From Candidatus Gastranaerophilales bacterium (GTDB lineage: Bacteria; Cyanobacteriota; Vampirovibrionia; Gastranaerophilales; Gastranaerophilaceae): a DNA stretch of 64,000 bases. The stretch is taken from NCBI GenBank assembly GCA_900770525.1, contig CAAHDT010000024.1:18885-82884 (forward strand), given 5' to 3'. The notes beneath the pieces were generated by a model. It ran no database searches. It was not told the origin of the DNA and saw only the letters and a list, made by a program, of their open reading frames with translations. Position numbers and translations under genes: made by a program. How positions within the stretch are numbered: the stretch's first letter is position 1; each line of letters opens with the position of its first letter. Positions 8,606 to 16,336 of the stretch are shown here, one piece after another.

Positions 8606-10147
8606 TTACTTTATAAATATACCCGAAGAAAATATTTTGTCATCAGTCAAGTAGCTATATTCTACAGAATTTTCTTTGTTTTTTAAAACCAACTTTACAT
8701 GAATATCAGGACTAATTATATTTGAAAATTTAACTTTTTTAACTTCACTATACCCAAGTTCAATTCCAAAAACATCTTCAATAAAAAACCTTGCATAATA
8801 AAGCTGTACAACCCCGGGAAGTATCGGCATAGCATCAAAATGCCCCTTAAAAAAATTGCAATTATGTTTAAATACAAGCTCGATTTCAGCCGAGTTTTCA
8901 CTAATATTTCTTGATGCAACAAAAGGCAATGACAAATTCATACCAAAAATTTTATTTAACTTATTTTTATCAGTTTTTCCTGCCTCATTTTTAGGAATTT
9001 CATCCAAAATTCGCCACTTTTTAGGAACAATTTCCGAATAATTCAGGGCAAATTTCTTTATACTTTGTGACTCCAAACTAATATTTTTTGTAGCAATAGC
9101 ACAACACAATTTGTCATCTTCAACAAAACAATAGCAATCATCTATATCCGGATATTTTTTTATAATACCTTCTATCTCGTCAAGAGAAACTCTTTTTTCT
9201 TGAATTTTTACCAATCTGTCAGCCCTTTTCTTTAAAATAAATTTTTTATCTCCAACAAACTCTATTATATCAGATAATATAGTTTTGCTCTCCGGAAAAA
9301 ATTCCGACTCTACAACTATTTCGTTATCAGAAGTTGTTGTAACCTCAACATTAGAAATAACTGTAAAAACTTTATCCTCTCTTTTGAATGCAATGTTTCC
9401 TGTTTCTGTACTTCCGTATATATCAACAACATCCGAATATTTTTTTAAGTATTCCAAAGTTTCTTTGTCAAGCTTTGCCCCCGCCAAAAACATTTGTTTA
9501 GGAGGATTGTCAAAAATATAATCGTATTTCACTAACTTTTGCATAAATGATGGGCTTGAAATCAAAATATAATCCCCAACAACATCAAACTGTTCCGGAA
9601 ATTCAATCTTTTTTTGATTAATTCTTAAACCGGCATAAAATGGCAAAATAAAATTAAATGCTATACCAAAACTATGAGAAGAAGAGGTTGTTGAAGCAAC
9701 TATACCACCTTCACGAATATTAAACTCATCTACAGTACTTTGAGCCTCAACTTCAAGGTTATACAAAGTTTTCATTATAGTTTTAGGTTTACCGGTAGAA
9801 CCTGATGTAAAAAACCTAATCTCAACATCTTTAGAGTTTAAATTTTTATAAAAATCTCCACTTTTTTGTTTTGATTTTTGTGGCAAAATATATTCAAAAT
9901 CCAATTGCTTCAAACGAGTTTTATCAGTAATTAAATAGATATTTTTTTGAGCAAAAACTGCCGCAAAAAAATTAACCGCAAAGTCAAAATATTCATCCCC
10001 AAACAAAACAATATTTTCACATTTGTTACCCCAAAATTCGGAAACTTGCCCCCAAACATAACTCTTAAATTCTCCAAAAGTTACATCCGGATTTACAAAT
10101 AATATATTATTATCGTATTCATTTGTACCAAATTTTTCCAATATCAT
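8606..10147 (-). CDS. AMP-ligase (ANL) fused to hotdog dehydratase
   Basis: 513 residues in two domains. Residues 1-400 are an adenylate-forming ligase with FTSGSTGKPK (113-122), YGSTETG (244-250), KRADRLVKIQEKRVSLDEIE (307-326) and the C-terminal lysine motif NEAGKTDKNK (K391). Residues about 405-513 are a FabA/FabZ-like hotdog domain with GHFDAMPILPGV (435-446), where the catalytic-type His is kept. The ligase would load an aryl or fatty starter onto an ACP and the dehydratase would form double bonds. In classical aryl-polyene clusters these are usually separate genes, so the fusion is notable. It overlaps the upstream membrane gene by four bases. Confidence 0.85.
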   Translation of the reverse strand: MILEKFGTNEYDNNILFVNPDVTFGEFKSYVWGQVSEFWGNKCENIVLFGDEYFDFAVNFFAAVFAQKNIYLITDKTRLKQLDFEYILPQKSKQKSGDFYKNLNSKDVEIRFFTSGSTGKPKTIMKTLYNLEVEAQSTVDEFNIREGGIVASTTSSSHSFGIAFNFILPFYAGLRINQKKIEFPEQFDVVGDYILISSPSFMQKLVKYDYIFDNPPKQMFLAGAKLDKETLEYLKKYSDVVDIYGSTETGNIAFKREDKVFTVISNVEVTTTSDNEIVVESEFFPESKTILSDIIEFVGDKKFILKKRADRLVKIQEKRVSLDEIEGIIKKYPDIDDCYCFVEDDKLCCAIATKNISLESQSIKKFALNYSEIVPKKWRILDEIPKNEAGKTDKNKLNKIFGMNLSLPFVASRNISENSAEIELVFKHNCNFFKGHFDAMPILPGVVQLYYARFFIEDVFGIELGYSEVKKVKFSNIISPDIHVKLVLKNKENSVEYSYLTDDKIFSSGIFIK

Positions 10148-10545
10148 TTTCTATATTTTTTCCTTAAAACAACTCTTACAATATATTCAACCACAAATAA
10201 AGAACCTATTAAGATATAAGAAATACAACCATTGTATAATGCCCAAAGTTTTTCAGACAAAAATACCGTAACAATCGAAATAACAAAATTTAAAAACGTA
10301 AAACCACACCAAACATAAGTTAGATTTCTTGTATAATTTTTAGTGAATTCATCCAACCCACCCTCAAATTTTTTCGCAATTTTTTGTATAACAGTTTCTT
10401 TAGCAAACAGAGAAATAAAAAACACCAAAAATACTGTAAAATTTGCCAAAACAGGATAAAATTTCACAAGCTTTATCTGAGTAAAATGAAAAATCAAAAT
10501 TACCAATACTGTAACAAGAAAAGGGAAAATAAATCTTAAATTCAT
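10144..10545 (-). CDS. Four-helix membrane protein of polyene-type operon (COG4648-like)
   Basis: 133 residues with about four membrane helices (FPFLVTVLVILIFHF, LANFTVFLVFFISLF, FTFLNFVISIVTVFL, CISYILIGSLFVVEYIV) and a conserved-looking FTKNYTRNLTYVWC segment between helices 2 and 3. Small membrane proteins of this kind sit between the ACPs and the AMP-ligase in aryl-polyene clusters; their role is not established. Overlaps both neighbours by four bases, so it is part of the coupled operon. Confidence 0.65.
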   Translation of the reverse strand: MNLRFIFPFLVTVLVILIFHFTQIKLVKFYPVLANFTVFLVFFISLFAKETVIQKIAKKFEGGLDEFTKNYTRNLTYVWCGFTFLNFVISIVTVFLSEKLWALYNGCISYILIGSLFVVEYIVRVVLRKKYRK

Positions 10546-10796
10546 TTCAATAGTTCTTCAATAGTTTTTGCAACATCCTCTACTGTTTTTATTTTCTTGA
10601 AATTTTCAGGAGGAATTTTTTTATCCGTAAAACACTGCAACTTCACAGCCAAATCAACAGCATCAATACTATCTAATTCTAAATTCTCAAATAAATTAGC
10701 TTCAGGGACAACTGCTGACTCATCAATCTCAAAATCATCAACGAGAATTTCTTTTAACTTATTCATTATCTCGTCATAAGTAAATGTCTTATTCAC
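10542..10796 (-). CDS. Acyl carrier protein (second of pair)
   Basis: 84 residues of the ACP family. The phosphopantetheine site is the Ser in LELDSIDAVDL, about residue 43. The acidic helix II and length match aryl-polyene ACPs. The start chosen is GTG at 10796, eight bases after AGGAG, overlapping the stop of the upstream ACP; a longer reading from 10823 would begin inside that gene without a ribosome site. It would carry the growing chain for the ligase-dehydratase encoded two genes downstream. Confidence 0.85.
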   Translation of the reverse strand: MNKTFTYDEIMNKLKEILVDDFEIDESAVVPEANLFENLELDSIDAVDLAVKLQCFTDKKIPPENFKKIKTVEDVAKTIEELLK

Positions 10797-11046
10797 CTTT
10801 ATTACTCCTAACAAAATCTGCAAGTGTTTTTACGGAATAGAAATGTTTGGCATTTTCTTTTTTATCAGATGAAAGCGTAAGGTTATATTTTTTCTTCAAC
10901 GCCATACCAAGTTCTAACGCATCAATAGAATCCAATCCTAACCCATCAACAAACAAAGGCTCTTCATCATTAATATCAGCTACTGAAATATCTTCAAGTT
11001 CCAACGATTTTATTATTAACTCTTTTATTTCTTCTTCCAAACTCAT
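10789..11046 (-). CDS. Acyl carrier protein (first of pair)
   Basis: 85 residues with the ACP motif GLGLDSIDALELG (Ser about residue 40) and acidic N-terminal helix. ATG at 11046 is preceded by AGGAATTGAG. It is the first gene of the minus-strand operon that runs to 4660. The pairing of two different ACPs is characteristic of aryl-polyene-type clusters. No ketosynthase follows or precedes it in the window. Confidence 0.88.
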   Translation of the reverse strand: MSLEEEIKELIIKSLELEDISVADINDEEPLFVDGLGLDSIDALELGMALKKKYNLTLSSDKKENAKHFYSVKTLADFVRSNKGE

Positions 11047-11125
11047 TTTCTCAATTCCTATATATTACTTTTATAGCGTAATTTTACCTCAAAGTCAATT
11101 TCAACTTAACAACCCACAAACCAAA

Positions 11126-11341
11126 TTAATGCTTTTCATCTCGCCTTATAAACTTCAAATCATACCCCAAAATATCTGCAATAATAAGCATTTCACGATA
11201 AGATATCGTTTCATTGCGCAATTTATTAGATAAATTATTTAAAGAATATGATTTATTTAACCGCTTTCCAAGAGCAGCAGCCAATTCCGTTAAAGAAACA
11301 TTTACATCTAATAAAATCTTTTTCAAATCGTTTATAATCAT
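11126..11341 (-). CDS. Small HTH protein paired with a prepilin gene
   Basis: 71 residues. The pattern LTELAAALGKRLNKSYSLNNLSNKLRNETISYREMLIIADILGYDLKF resembles a short phage-like/XRE helix-turn-helix domain and is clearly related to the protein encoded at 46399-46641 (shared SLxxKLxxExISxxExxxIxxILGYDxxF). It lies divergently from a prepilin gene 146 bases away, as does its relative. It probably binds DNA and may control the prepilin; this is inference from the repeated arrangement. Confidence 0.65.
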   Translation of the reverse strand: MIINDLKKILLDVNVSLTELAAALGKRLNKSYSLNNLSNKLRNETISYREMLIIADILGYDLKFIRRDEKH

Positions 11342-11486
11342 TCAATACTCCATTTATATGTTAAATATTGTACTTGTAGATTTAGTTTTACTTAAATAAA
11401 TTCAATACTTCATTGACAAGTGAACGAATTCGTGTAATAATAAACAAATACGTTACTAGTTTATAATTTGGTTAAGAGGATAGTAA

Positions 11487-12263
11487 ATGAAAAATATGTT
11501 TTTATCTGCGAAAAATAACTTGAAATATTATAAAAAATTAGTATTCTCAGGCTTCACTCTAGCAGAAGCATTAATCACACTCGGAATAATCGGAATTGTC
11601 GCAGCATTAACTATACCACAGCTGATGACCAATTATAAAAAGAAAGAAACAGCAAATGCCGTTAAAAAAGCATACTCCGAATTCTCGCAAGTGCTAAAAC
11701 TTGCAGAAGTTAATAATGGGGAAATGGCTTATTGGGATTATCCTGCAGACTCTTCAATTGAAGAAAATCAAAAATTTATAGAAAATTATATCATCAAATA
11801 TTATAAGGGAGTTACTCGTTTAGAAAATGGAAAAAATCCTGACGGATGGAATGGAGTTATATCTAAAACAGCCATTAACTTTGTTTCTGCAAATGGTACA
11901 ATCTTTTCAATGAAAGCTACTGGAAATGATAAACGACTTGTATTATTGATAGATACAAATGGATTTAAAAGACCTAACAAAATGGGAACAGATATGTTTT
12001 ATTTTGAAGTATATGGAAAAAATGGGAAATTAATACCATTTGGCTGGAAAGATGGTCTAACAAGAGAAATGATTTTGGACGGATATCAAGAACCCAAGAA
12101 TCCATCAATTATACTCGCTTGTAAACCACCTTCAGAAGAAACAGATAATTCAGAAATCAAAATATATACACGCTACGCATGTACTTCTCTATTAATGCTT
12201 GACGGATGGGAATTCAAGAAAGATTACCCTTGGGCATCAAGTCGTAGTGGTGCTTGGGAATGA
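11487..12263 (+). CDS. Type IV pilin-like / pseudopilin protein
   Basis: 258 residues. A basic leader (about 25 residues) is followed by the prepilin methylation motif GFTLAEALITLGIIGIVAAL with Glu at +5 of the mature protein, the site used by prepilin peptidase PilD. The hydrophobic helix continues to about residue 50, followed by a soluble domain with two Cys near the C-terminus (LACKPP and RYACTS). The end LMLDGWEFKKDYP resembles the MNGWKIPKDYPLKF end of the prepilins at 45531 and 51158, so these form one family. Likely a minor pilin or secretion pseudopilin. ATG at 11487 follows AAGAGGATAGT. Confidence 0.88.
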   Translation: MKNMFLSAKNNLKYYKKLVFSGFTLAEALITLGIIGIVAALTIPQLMTNYKKKETANAVKKAYSEFSQVLKLAEVNNGEMAYWDYPADSSIEENQKFIENYIIKYYKGVTRLENGKNPDGWNGVISKTAINFVSANGTIFSMKATGNDKRLVLLIDTNGFKRPNKMGTDMFYFEVYGKNGKLIPFGWKDGLTREMILDGYQEPKNPSIILACKPPSEETDNSEIKIYTRYACTSLLMLDGWEFKKDYPWASSRSGAWE

Positions 12264-12265
12264 TT

Positions 12266-13366
12266 TCATAACTGTTTACATTTTTCTCTAATGTCAAGAG
12301 CTATATCTCTAGCATTAGTTAAATCCATATCTATATTTTGAGCCACTTTCAAAATATCACCCAACGTTGGATTCTTCCCCTCTCCATTTATTGTTGTCGC
12401 ATGTTCATCATTAAATGAAGAGCTGTACGTTAAATCATACGCAGGTGATAAATGCCACTCCTTTTTATTATTATCAAAAATAAACGAAAAATTTTTCGAA
12501 TGATCATCCCTGTTATGAGCAAACACATTAAAACACATTAATCTATATAATTGTTCAATATCTTGATAGTTTTGAGTAAGCTTTAATGTTAACTTCATTA
12601 ATATATTATAATCAAGATTAGGTAGCCTATGGCTTGTTTCTAGCAAACCACTAACTGATATCATATGAATTTTTTCATTATTTTTTCTATCAAATCTTCT
12701 TACTCCAAAAAATCCACTACATTTATTAGATTGAAATAATCTTGTTTCAGGCATATTTATTCCACATTCTTTCGCAATACAAGAATACTGATATTCTTGC
12801 TCACCAATATTTTTTGGATCAACGGATGAAGGAAATTTAATAATCCAATCTTCATTATTAATTTTTGTTAGAATTTTAGGTATTGCCCCACCAGAAGAAC
12901 CTCCCAACTTAAAAAGCTCATCCAAATCTTCTGATGTTTCCGATTCTAAAATCTTAGTACACTCAATTGCCAATTTGTCTAAATCATAATCTTTTTCATA
13001 TATCTCAAATCTGTGTTCAGGCTTATAACTTAAAGCTCCCATTCCACTATTTTGAACCACAGCGAGCCTATTCAAATTGTCTACAGTACTAGGATTAATT
13101 TTATTTTTTAGGAAAAGCCTATCAACAAGTAGCCGCCCCCAACCATCTGGCAAACTATCATTAAATACGCCAAATAATCCGTTAAATGGTTCATATTTAG
13201 GTAAAAAAACTTTTTTCTCTAAAGGAAGACTAAATGGCGAAATACTAAACCCATTATTCAACCACGCATTATCATACTCAAATGCTATCGCATTATTATT
13301 GGTTTTTGCTAAAGTTCCAACAATTAAGTCATTAAAATAAACTTTCAAATTTTCATAACTGTTCAT
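12266..13366 (-). CDS. hipA: HipA-family serine/threonine kinase toxin
   Basis: 366 residues of the HipA family. The N-terminal domain carries GVFNDSLPDGWGR (about 67-79). The kinase core shows LGGSSGGAIPKI (155-166), WIIKFPS (181-187) and the catalytic loop HNRDDHSKNFSF (285-296). HipA kinases block translation by phosphorylating aminoacyl-tRNA synthetases and are held in check by HipB. At 366 residues it is shorter than the 440-residue E. coli protein but within the range of short HipA forms. Start ATG at 13366 has GAGGTG upstream, and the gene overlaps hipB by 14 bases, as usual for this pair. Confidence 0.85.
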   Translation of the reverse strand: MNSYENLKVYFNDLIVGTLAKTNNNAIAFEYDNAWLNNGFSISPFSLPLEKKVFLPKYEPFNGLFGVFNDSLPDGWGRLLVDRLFLKNKINPSTVDNLNRLAVVQNSGMGALSYKPEHRFEIYEKDYDLDKLAIECTKILESETSEDLDELFKLGGSSGGAIPKILTKINNEDWIIKFPSSVDPKNIGEQEYQYSCIAKECGINMPETRLFQSNKCSGFFGVRRFDRKNNEKIHMISVSGLLETSHRLPNLDYNILMKLTLKLTQNYQDIEQLYRLMCFNVFAHNRDDHSKNFSFIFDNNKKEWHLSPAYDLTYSSSFNDEHATTINGEGKNPTLGDILKVAQNIDMDLTNARDIALDIREKCKQL

Positions 13367-13637
13367 CAATCACCTCTTGTATTGAACTATATGTCTTTTG
13401 CTTAAACAAGTCATCAAAATCATCCTCCACATCTAGAGCAATCGCAATTTTTATTAATGACGACAGCGAAATTTGATATTTTGTTTCAAATCTTTTTATT
13501 GAGCCCAAACTCACACCCGACCTTTTCGCCAAATCCGCTTGTGATATCTTTAGCTTTTTTCTACGTTTTTGAATTTTTTGTACCAACTCTTTTATAATTT
13601 CTCGAGGTGTTTTTTGTTCAAAAATAAACTTTTCCAT
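13353..13637 (-). CDS. hipB: HipB-like XRE antitoxin
   Basis: 94 residues with an XRE helix-turn-helix (KISQADLAKRSGVSLGSIKRFE). It is expected to bind HipA and to repress its own promoter. I place the start at ATG 13637 (MEKFIFEQ). The longer reading from 13673 starts at the base where the -35 box of the promoter begins, so it would lie upstream of the transcript. The message then begins at or very near the ATG, which would make it leaderless. The stop overlaps hipA. Confidence 0.82.
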   Translation of the reverse strand: MEKFIFEQKTPREIIKELVQKIQKRRKKLKISQADLAKRSGVSLGSIKRFETKYQISLSSLIKIAIALDVEDDFDDLFKQKTYSSIQEVIDEQL

Positions 13638-13693
13638 AGATAATATATTATCTAAAAACACATAAAAAGTCAACTTATAGATAATATATTATC
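13637..13693 (-). promoter_or_regulatory. hipBA promoter with two palindromic operators
   Basis: Two copies of the perfect palindrome GATAATATATTATC lie at 13639-13652 (extended to an 18-bp palindrome 13637-13654) and 13680-13693, centres 41 bp apart. On the minus strand -35 TTGACT (13673-13668), a 17-bp spacer and -10 TAATAT (13650-13645) fit between and into them. Binding of HipB at the proximal palindrome would cover the -10 box and start codon. Confidence 0.8.
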
Positions 13694-13704
13694 CCAAATA
13701 AATA

Positions 13705-14109
13705 CTATTTAACATTTGTCTTTTTTACAGTTTTTACATCAGGCATACTAATAGCATAATACGTTCCACCTTTACCGTCTAACGTAAACTTAATCGGAAC
13801 CAAAACTTGCGTGTTACATCTGTCAACAGTCCATACTTCTACCCAAGCACCGTTTAAGTATCGACCTTTTTTAACGTGTTTTTCATCTACTTTTAAAGCT
13901 ACAAGTTTAGTATTGCTTACCGAATATGATTGACATTTTTTGTTGTATTGTGCTGCAGTCGCAACAACAGGGATAAGAAGATCACGTTGCAATAATGGCT
14001 CTGCTATTGTTTCCCCAGGCAACGGAAGACTTATATCAAACTTTGGTTCAGCAAAACAGGAACTTGCAACTAATAACAAAACTGCTAAAACTAAAATACT
14101 TCTTTTCAT
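13705..14109 (-). CDS. Small secreted protein, unknown
   Basis: 134 residues with a clear signal peptide (MKRSILVLAVLLLVASSCFA, cleavage about residue 20). The mature part is about 114 residues with two Cys (QKKCQSYS-type and DRCNTQ) that could form a disulphide in the periplasm, and a Lys-rich end. No family recognised. ATG at 14109 has AAGGAG upstream. It stands alone between hipBA and the intergenic RNA region, so context says little. Confidence 0.7.
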   Translation of the reverse strand: MKRSILVLAVLLLVASSCFAEPKFDISLPLPGETIAEPLLQRDLLIPVVATAAQYNKKCQSYSVSNTKLVALKVDEKHVKKGRYLNGAWVEVWTVDRCNTQVLVPIKFTLDGKGGTYYAISMPDVKTVKKTNVK

Positions 14110-14231
14110 ATAAACTCCTTGTCAAAATCTCTTTTTCATTCATATATTTTACCAAAATAAAACTATTAAAATTATAACATATTATTTATAATATTTATAT
14201 AAACAAGAACTAAGCACTTCTGCATTGTAAT

Positions 14232-14480
14232 AATAATTTACATAGCCAATTTTATGCTACAATCAGACTGTAGGGCAATTTCTGGATGGTGGAAACCTTT
14301 ACTCATACACGACAATCTTCTATTGTGCAAAGGTGTAGAGAAAGGAGGAAACCATTACAAAACAAGAAGTGCTTGTAATAGTAAAAAATGCCCTAATAGT
14401 ACTAGGACATTTATTACTTGCTATTGCTTGCATATTGTAGGGATTGTGCAAGAAGTCGAAAGACCTCTCCCTACTCTCTC
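14232..14480 (+). ncRNA. Candidate structured transcript, possibly a small hydrophobic-peptide mRNA
   Basis: A plausible promoter (TTTACA, 15 bp, TACAAT near 14232-14258) precedes a stretch with several self-complementary parts: ACAAT-N5-ATTGT (about 14311-14325) and an outer GTAGGG/CCCTAC pair (14437-14475) enclosing GTCGAAAGAC. Within it, AAAGGAGG at 14341 precedes a 28-codon frame (14354-14440) whose product is hydrophobic (VLVIVKNALIVLGHLLLAIA). The only in-phase start near the ribosome site is ATT, which is rare. The CCTCTCCCTAC stretch could pair with the GTAGAGAAAGGAGG ribosome-site region. This looks like a type I toxin-style message, but no antisense RNA could be defined. Nothing recognisable follows to 14682. 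Confidence 0.3.
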
Positions 14481-14682
14481 ATTATAACCGATTTTGATAT
14501 AATTGTACTTGAAACGCAAGGTTTACACATATCAGTTCTAACCCAAAGTTTAATAGCATCAAACCGCCTGCAAAAACAAATCTTTGCACTAACCAACGCA
14601 CAATGGAATATTAGAATAGGCAAAAAGAAACACATTGAGATTTTATAACAAACAAAATTATTGTTTATGTGATTAATTTAAA

Positions 14683-16155
14683 TCATTTTATTTTACTTAA
14701 TTCTTCTTTGTCTGGGTAGCAAGTTCCACGAATTTCTGTTCCGTCAGATTTCTTTATAACAAATGGTATAGCATTTTCTGAATCCAAATTTGGATTAACC
14801 ATATTCAATTCTTCTTGAGTTGGTTTCATATCATCAAATATTATCGTTCCAAGTAATTTCGGAGAACTGAAATTTTTTTGGTGGACAATTAATTGAGTAA
14901 TACTTGTATTGTCTATACCTTCTAACATGGCATTCTCTCCAATTTTTATTTGTGGGAAACCCTCTATTGTTAACAAATCTCCGCCATTGATCTGTAATTT
15001 TGAATTATTTGACAATTCTTTTATTGACTCGTCTTGAGGCGAGATATTGTATAGTTTGCCATGATATTTTATTGCAGTATCACGATTTATCGACAATTTT
15101 CTTCCTGTATCAGAAGCTTGGACTAATTGACCATCGGAAGATATTTTATAGCTTTGACCATTTATTACAATACAATCATTATCTGCAAGTTCTTCTGTTC
15201 CGTCAGGCATAGTAATATTAGCGGTCGGGTGATGTTGTATTGTTATATCGCCATTTAAGTTATCAGCAAGTTTGTTATACCCCTGTAACCAGTTTTGAAA
15301 TTCATTATTATTTACCTTACTGCTATCCGTATAATCCGTTATTGGATTACCATAAATATTGTAGCTTTCTAAAACTCCTCCTTTTAAATTCCCTTGTTCA
15401 CTTGCTTTAACAAGTTTGGCAGTTGCAGTAAGTGCTAGAGTTTCACATTCTATTTCTTCTGCTTTAGTAGGATAATTTAAGGTGCCATTTTGAGTAGCTT
15501 TTCTTTCTAGAAATGCATGGTTGGCTTCGTGAATTAGTAATTTCAACATTTCAGTTGTAGTATTTACTTGCTCATTATCAGTTTCTATATGAATAACACC
15601 AGCTTCTGCGTGTCCTGCACCTTTTTTATCTGCATCATATACAATTTCATCTAAACATTGCAAATAGAGTGTCTTATCCGCATCATTATTAAAATGTTCA
15701 CCCAACCCTGATAATTCCCAATTTTGTTTTAACGTAGAAACAGCTTCTTGAACAACTTTTTCATGTTCATTCTTTCGTAGCTGTTGTTGAGTTGTTAGTA
15801 GCTTAGTTTGTGAAACAGTAGCTTCTGACATTTTTTGTGTGTCTTTTATATCTTCGATTTGAATATTTTTACCTAAAGCACTGTTAATAAGGCTTACAAT
15901 CTTTTTCCAACAATCTTTACTAAATGTAACTACTGCATTTTCATGAACAAGGAAATTATTGTCAGCATTAGGTGTATCATTTTTATTATTACTAACACTC
16001 AAGTTTTGTTCATTATTAAATTCATTTATAACTTGTGTCCAAATGCTACCACTAATTTGTTTACATTCAGCAGAAGACAGACCTAATTCTTTTGCAATTC
16101 CTTGAGTTATGCCACCTTGTTTTATTGTGAATTGTCCATCAATTCTTCCGTCCAT
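14683..16155 (-). CDS. Putative zinc metallopeptidase with HEXXH motif, unknown role
   Basis: 490 residues, no signal peptide. The motif LLIHEANHAFLE (HEANH, about residue 211) with a downstream Glu pair (EEIECETLAL, about 25 residues later) fits a gluzincin-type active site. Residues 1-60 contain GGITQGIAKELGLSSAECKQI, a helical segment. The C-terminal about 200 residues are beta-rich with repeated short turns (NGQSYKISSDGQLV, HGKLYNISPQDESI). It may be a large effector or cell-wall-associated protease, but no partner gene is adjacent. Gene is isolated, flanked by 180 bp of AT-rich DNA on the right. Confidence 0.55.
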   Translation of the reverse strand: MDGRIDGQFTIKQGGITQGIAKELGLSSAECKQISGSIWTQVINEFNNEQNLSVSNNKNDTPNADNNFLVHENAVVTFSKDCWKKIVSLINSALGKNIQIEDIKDTQKMSEATVSQTKLLTTQQQLRKNEHEKVVQEAVSTLKQNWELSGLGEHFNNDADKTLYLQCLDEIVYDADKKGAGHAEAGVIHIETDNEQVNTTTEMLKLLIHEANHAFLERKATQNGTLNYPTKAEEIECETLALTATAKLVKASEQGNLKGGVLESYNIYGNPITDYTDSSKVNNNEFQNWLQGYNKLADNLNGDITIQHHPTANITMPDGTEELADNDCIVINGQSYKISSDGQLVQASDTGRKLSINRDTAIKYHGKLYNISPQDESIKELSNNSKLQINGGDLLTIEGFPQIKIGENAMLEGIDNTSITQLIVHQKNFSSPKLLGTIIFDDMKPTQEELNMVNPNLDSENAIPFVIKKSDGTEIRGTCYPDKEELSKIK

Positions 16156-16309
16156 AATACTTATATCGGCATGAATTTCAAAAACTTTAGATTATTGTTA
16201 CTTTAATTTTAAAATTGTTACAATTCAACTTTAAACATGAAAATTAATATTTTTATTTTCCTTAAATTTTTCAATTATGGATGTAATTTATTAATAAAAA
16301 TAGATTATC

Positions 16310-16329
16310 AATAACATTGAGATTAAGAT
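16310..16329. repeat. 20-bp direct repeat, left copy
   Basis: aataacattgagattaagat, identical to 18051-18070. It lies seven bases beyond the stop of the RhuM-Fic gene. The flanking bases differ (c/a here, t/g at the other copy), so the repeat is exactly 20 bp. The two copies bracket 1.74 kb that holds the RhuM-Fic gene and a broken integrase. Confidence 0.85.
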
Positions 16330-16336
16330 AGTTTTT

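Noticed and set aside
13638..13673. Longer N-terminus for HipB
   Set aside because: Those codons cover the -35 box, spacer and -10 box of the gene's own promoter.
14254..14648. Two longer open frames over the structured region
   Set aside because: No ribosome sites, odd composition and no recognisable protein; the region is better described as structured RNA.
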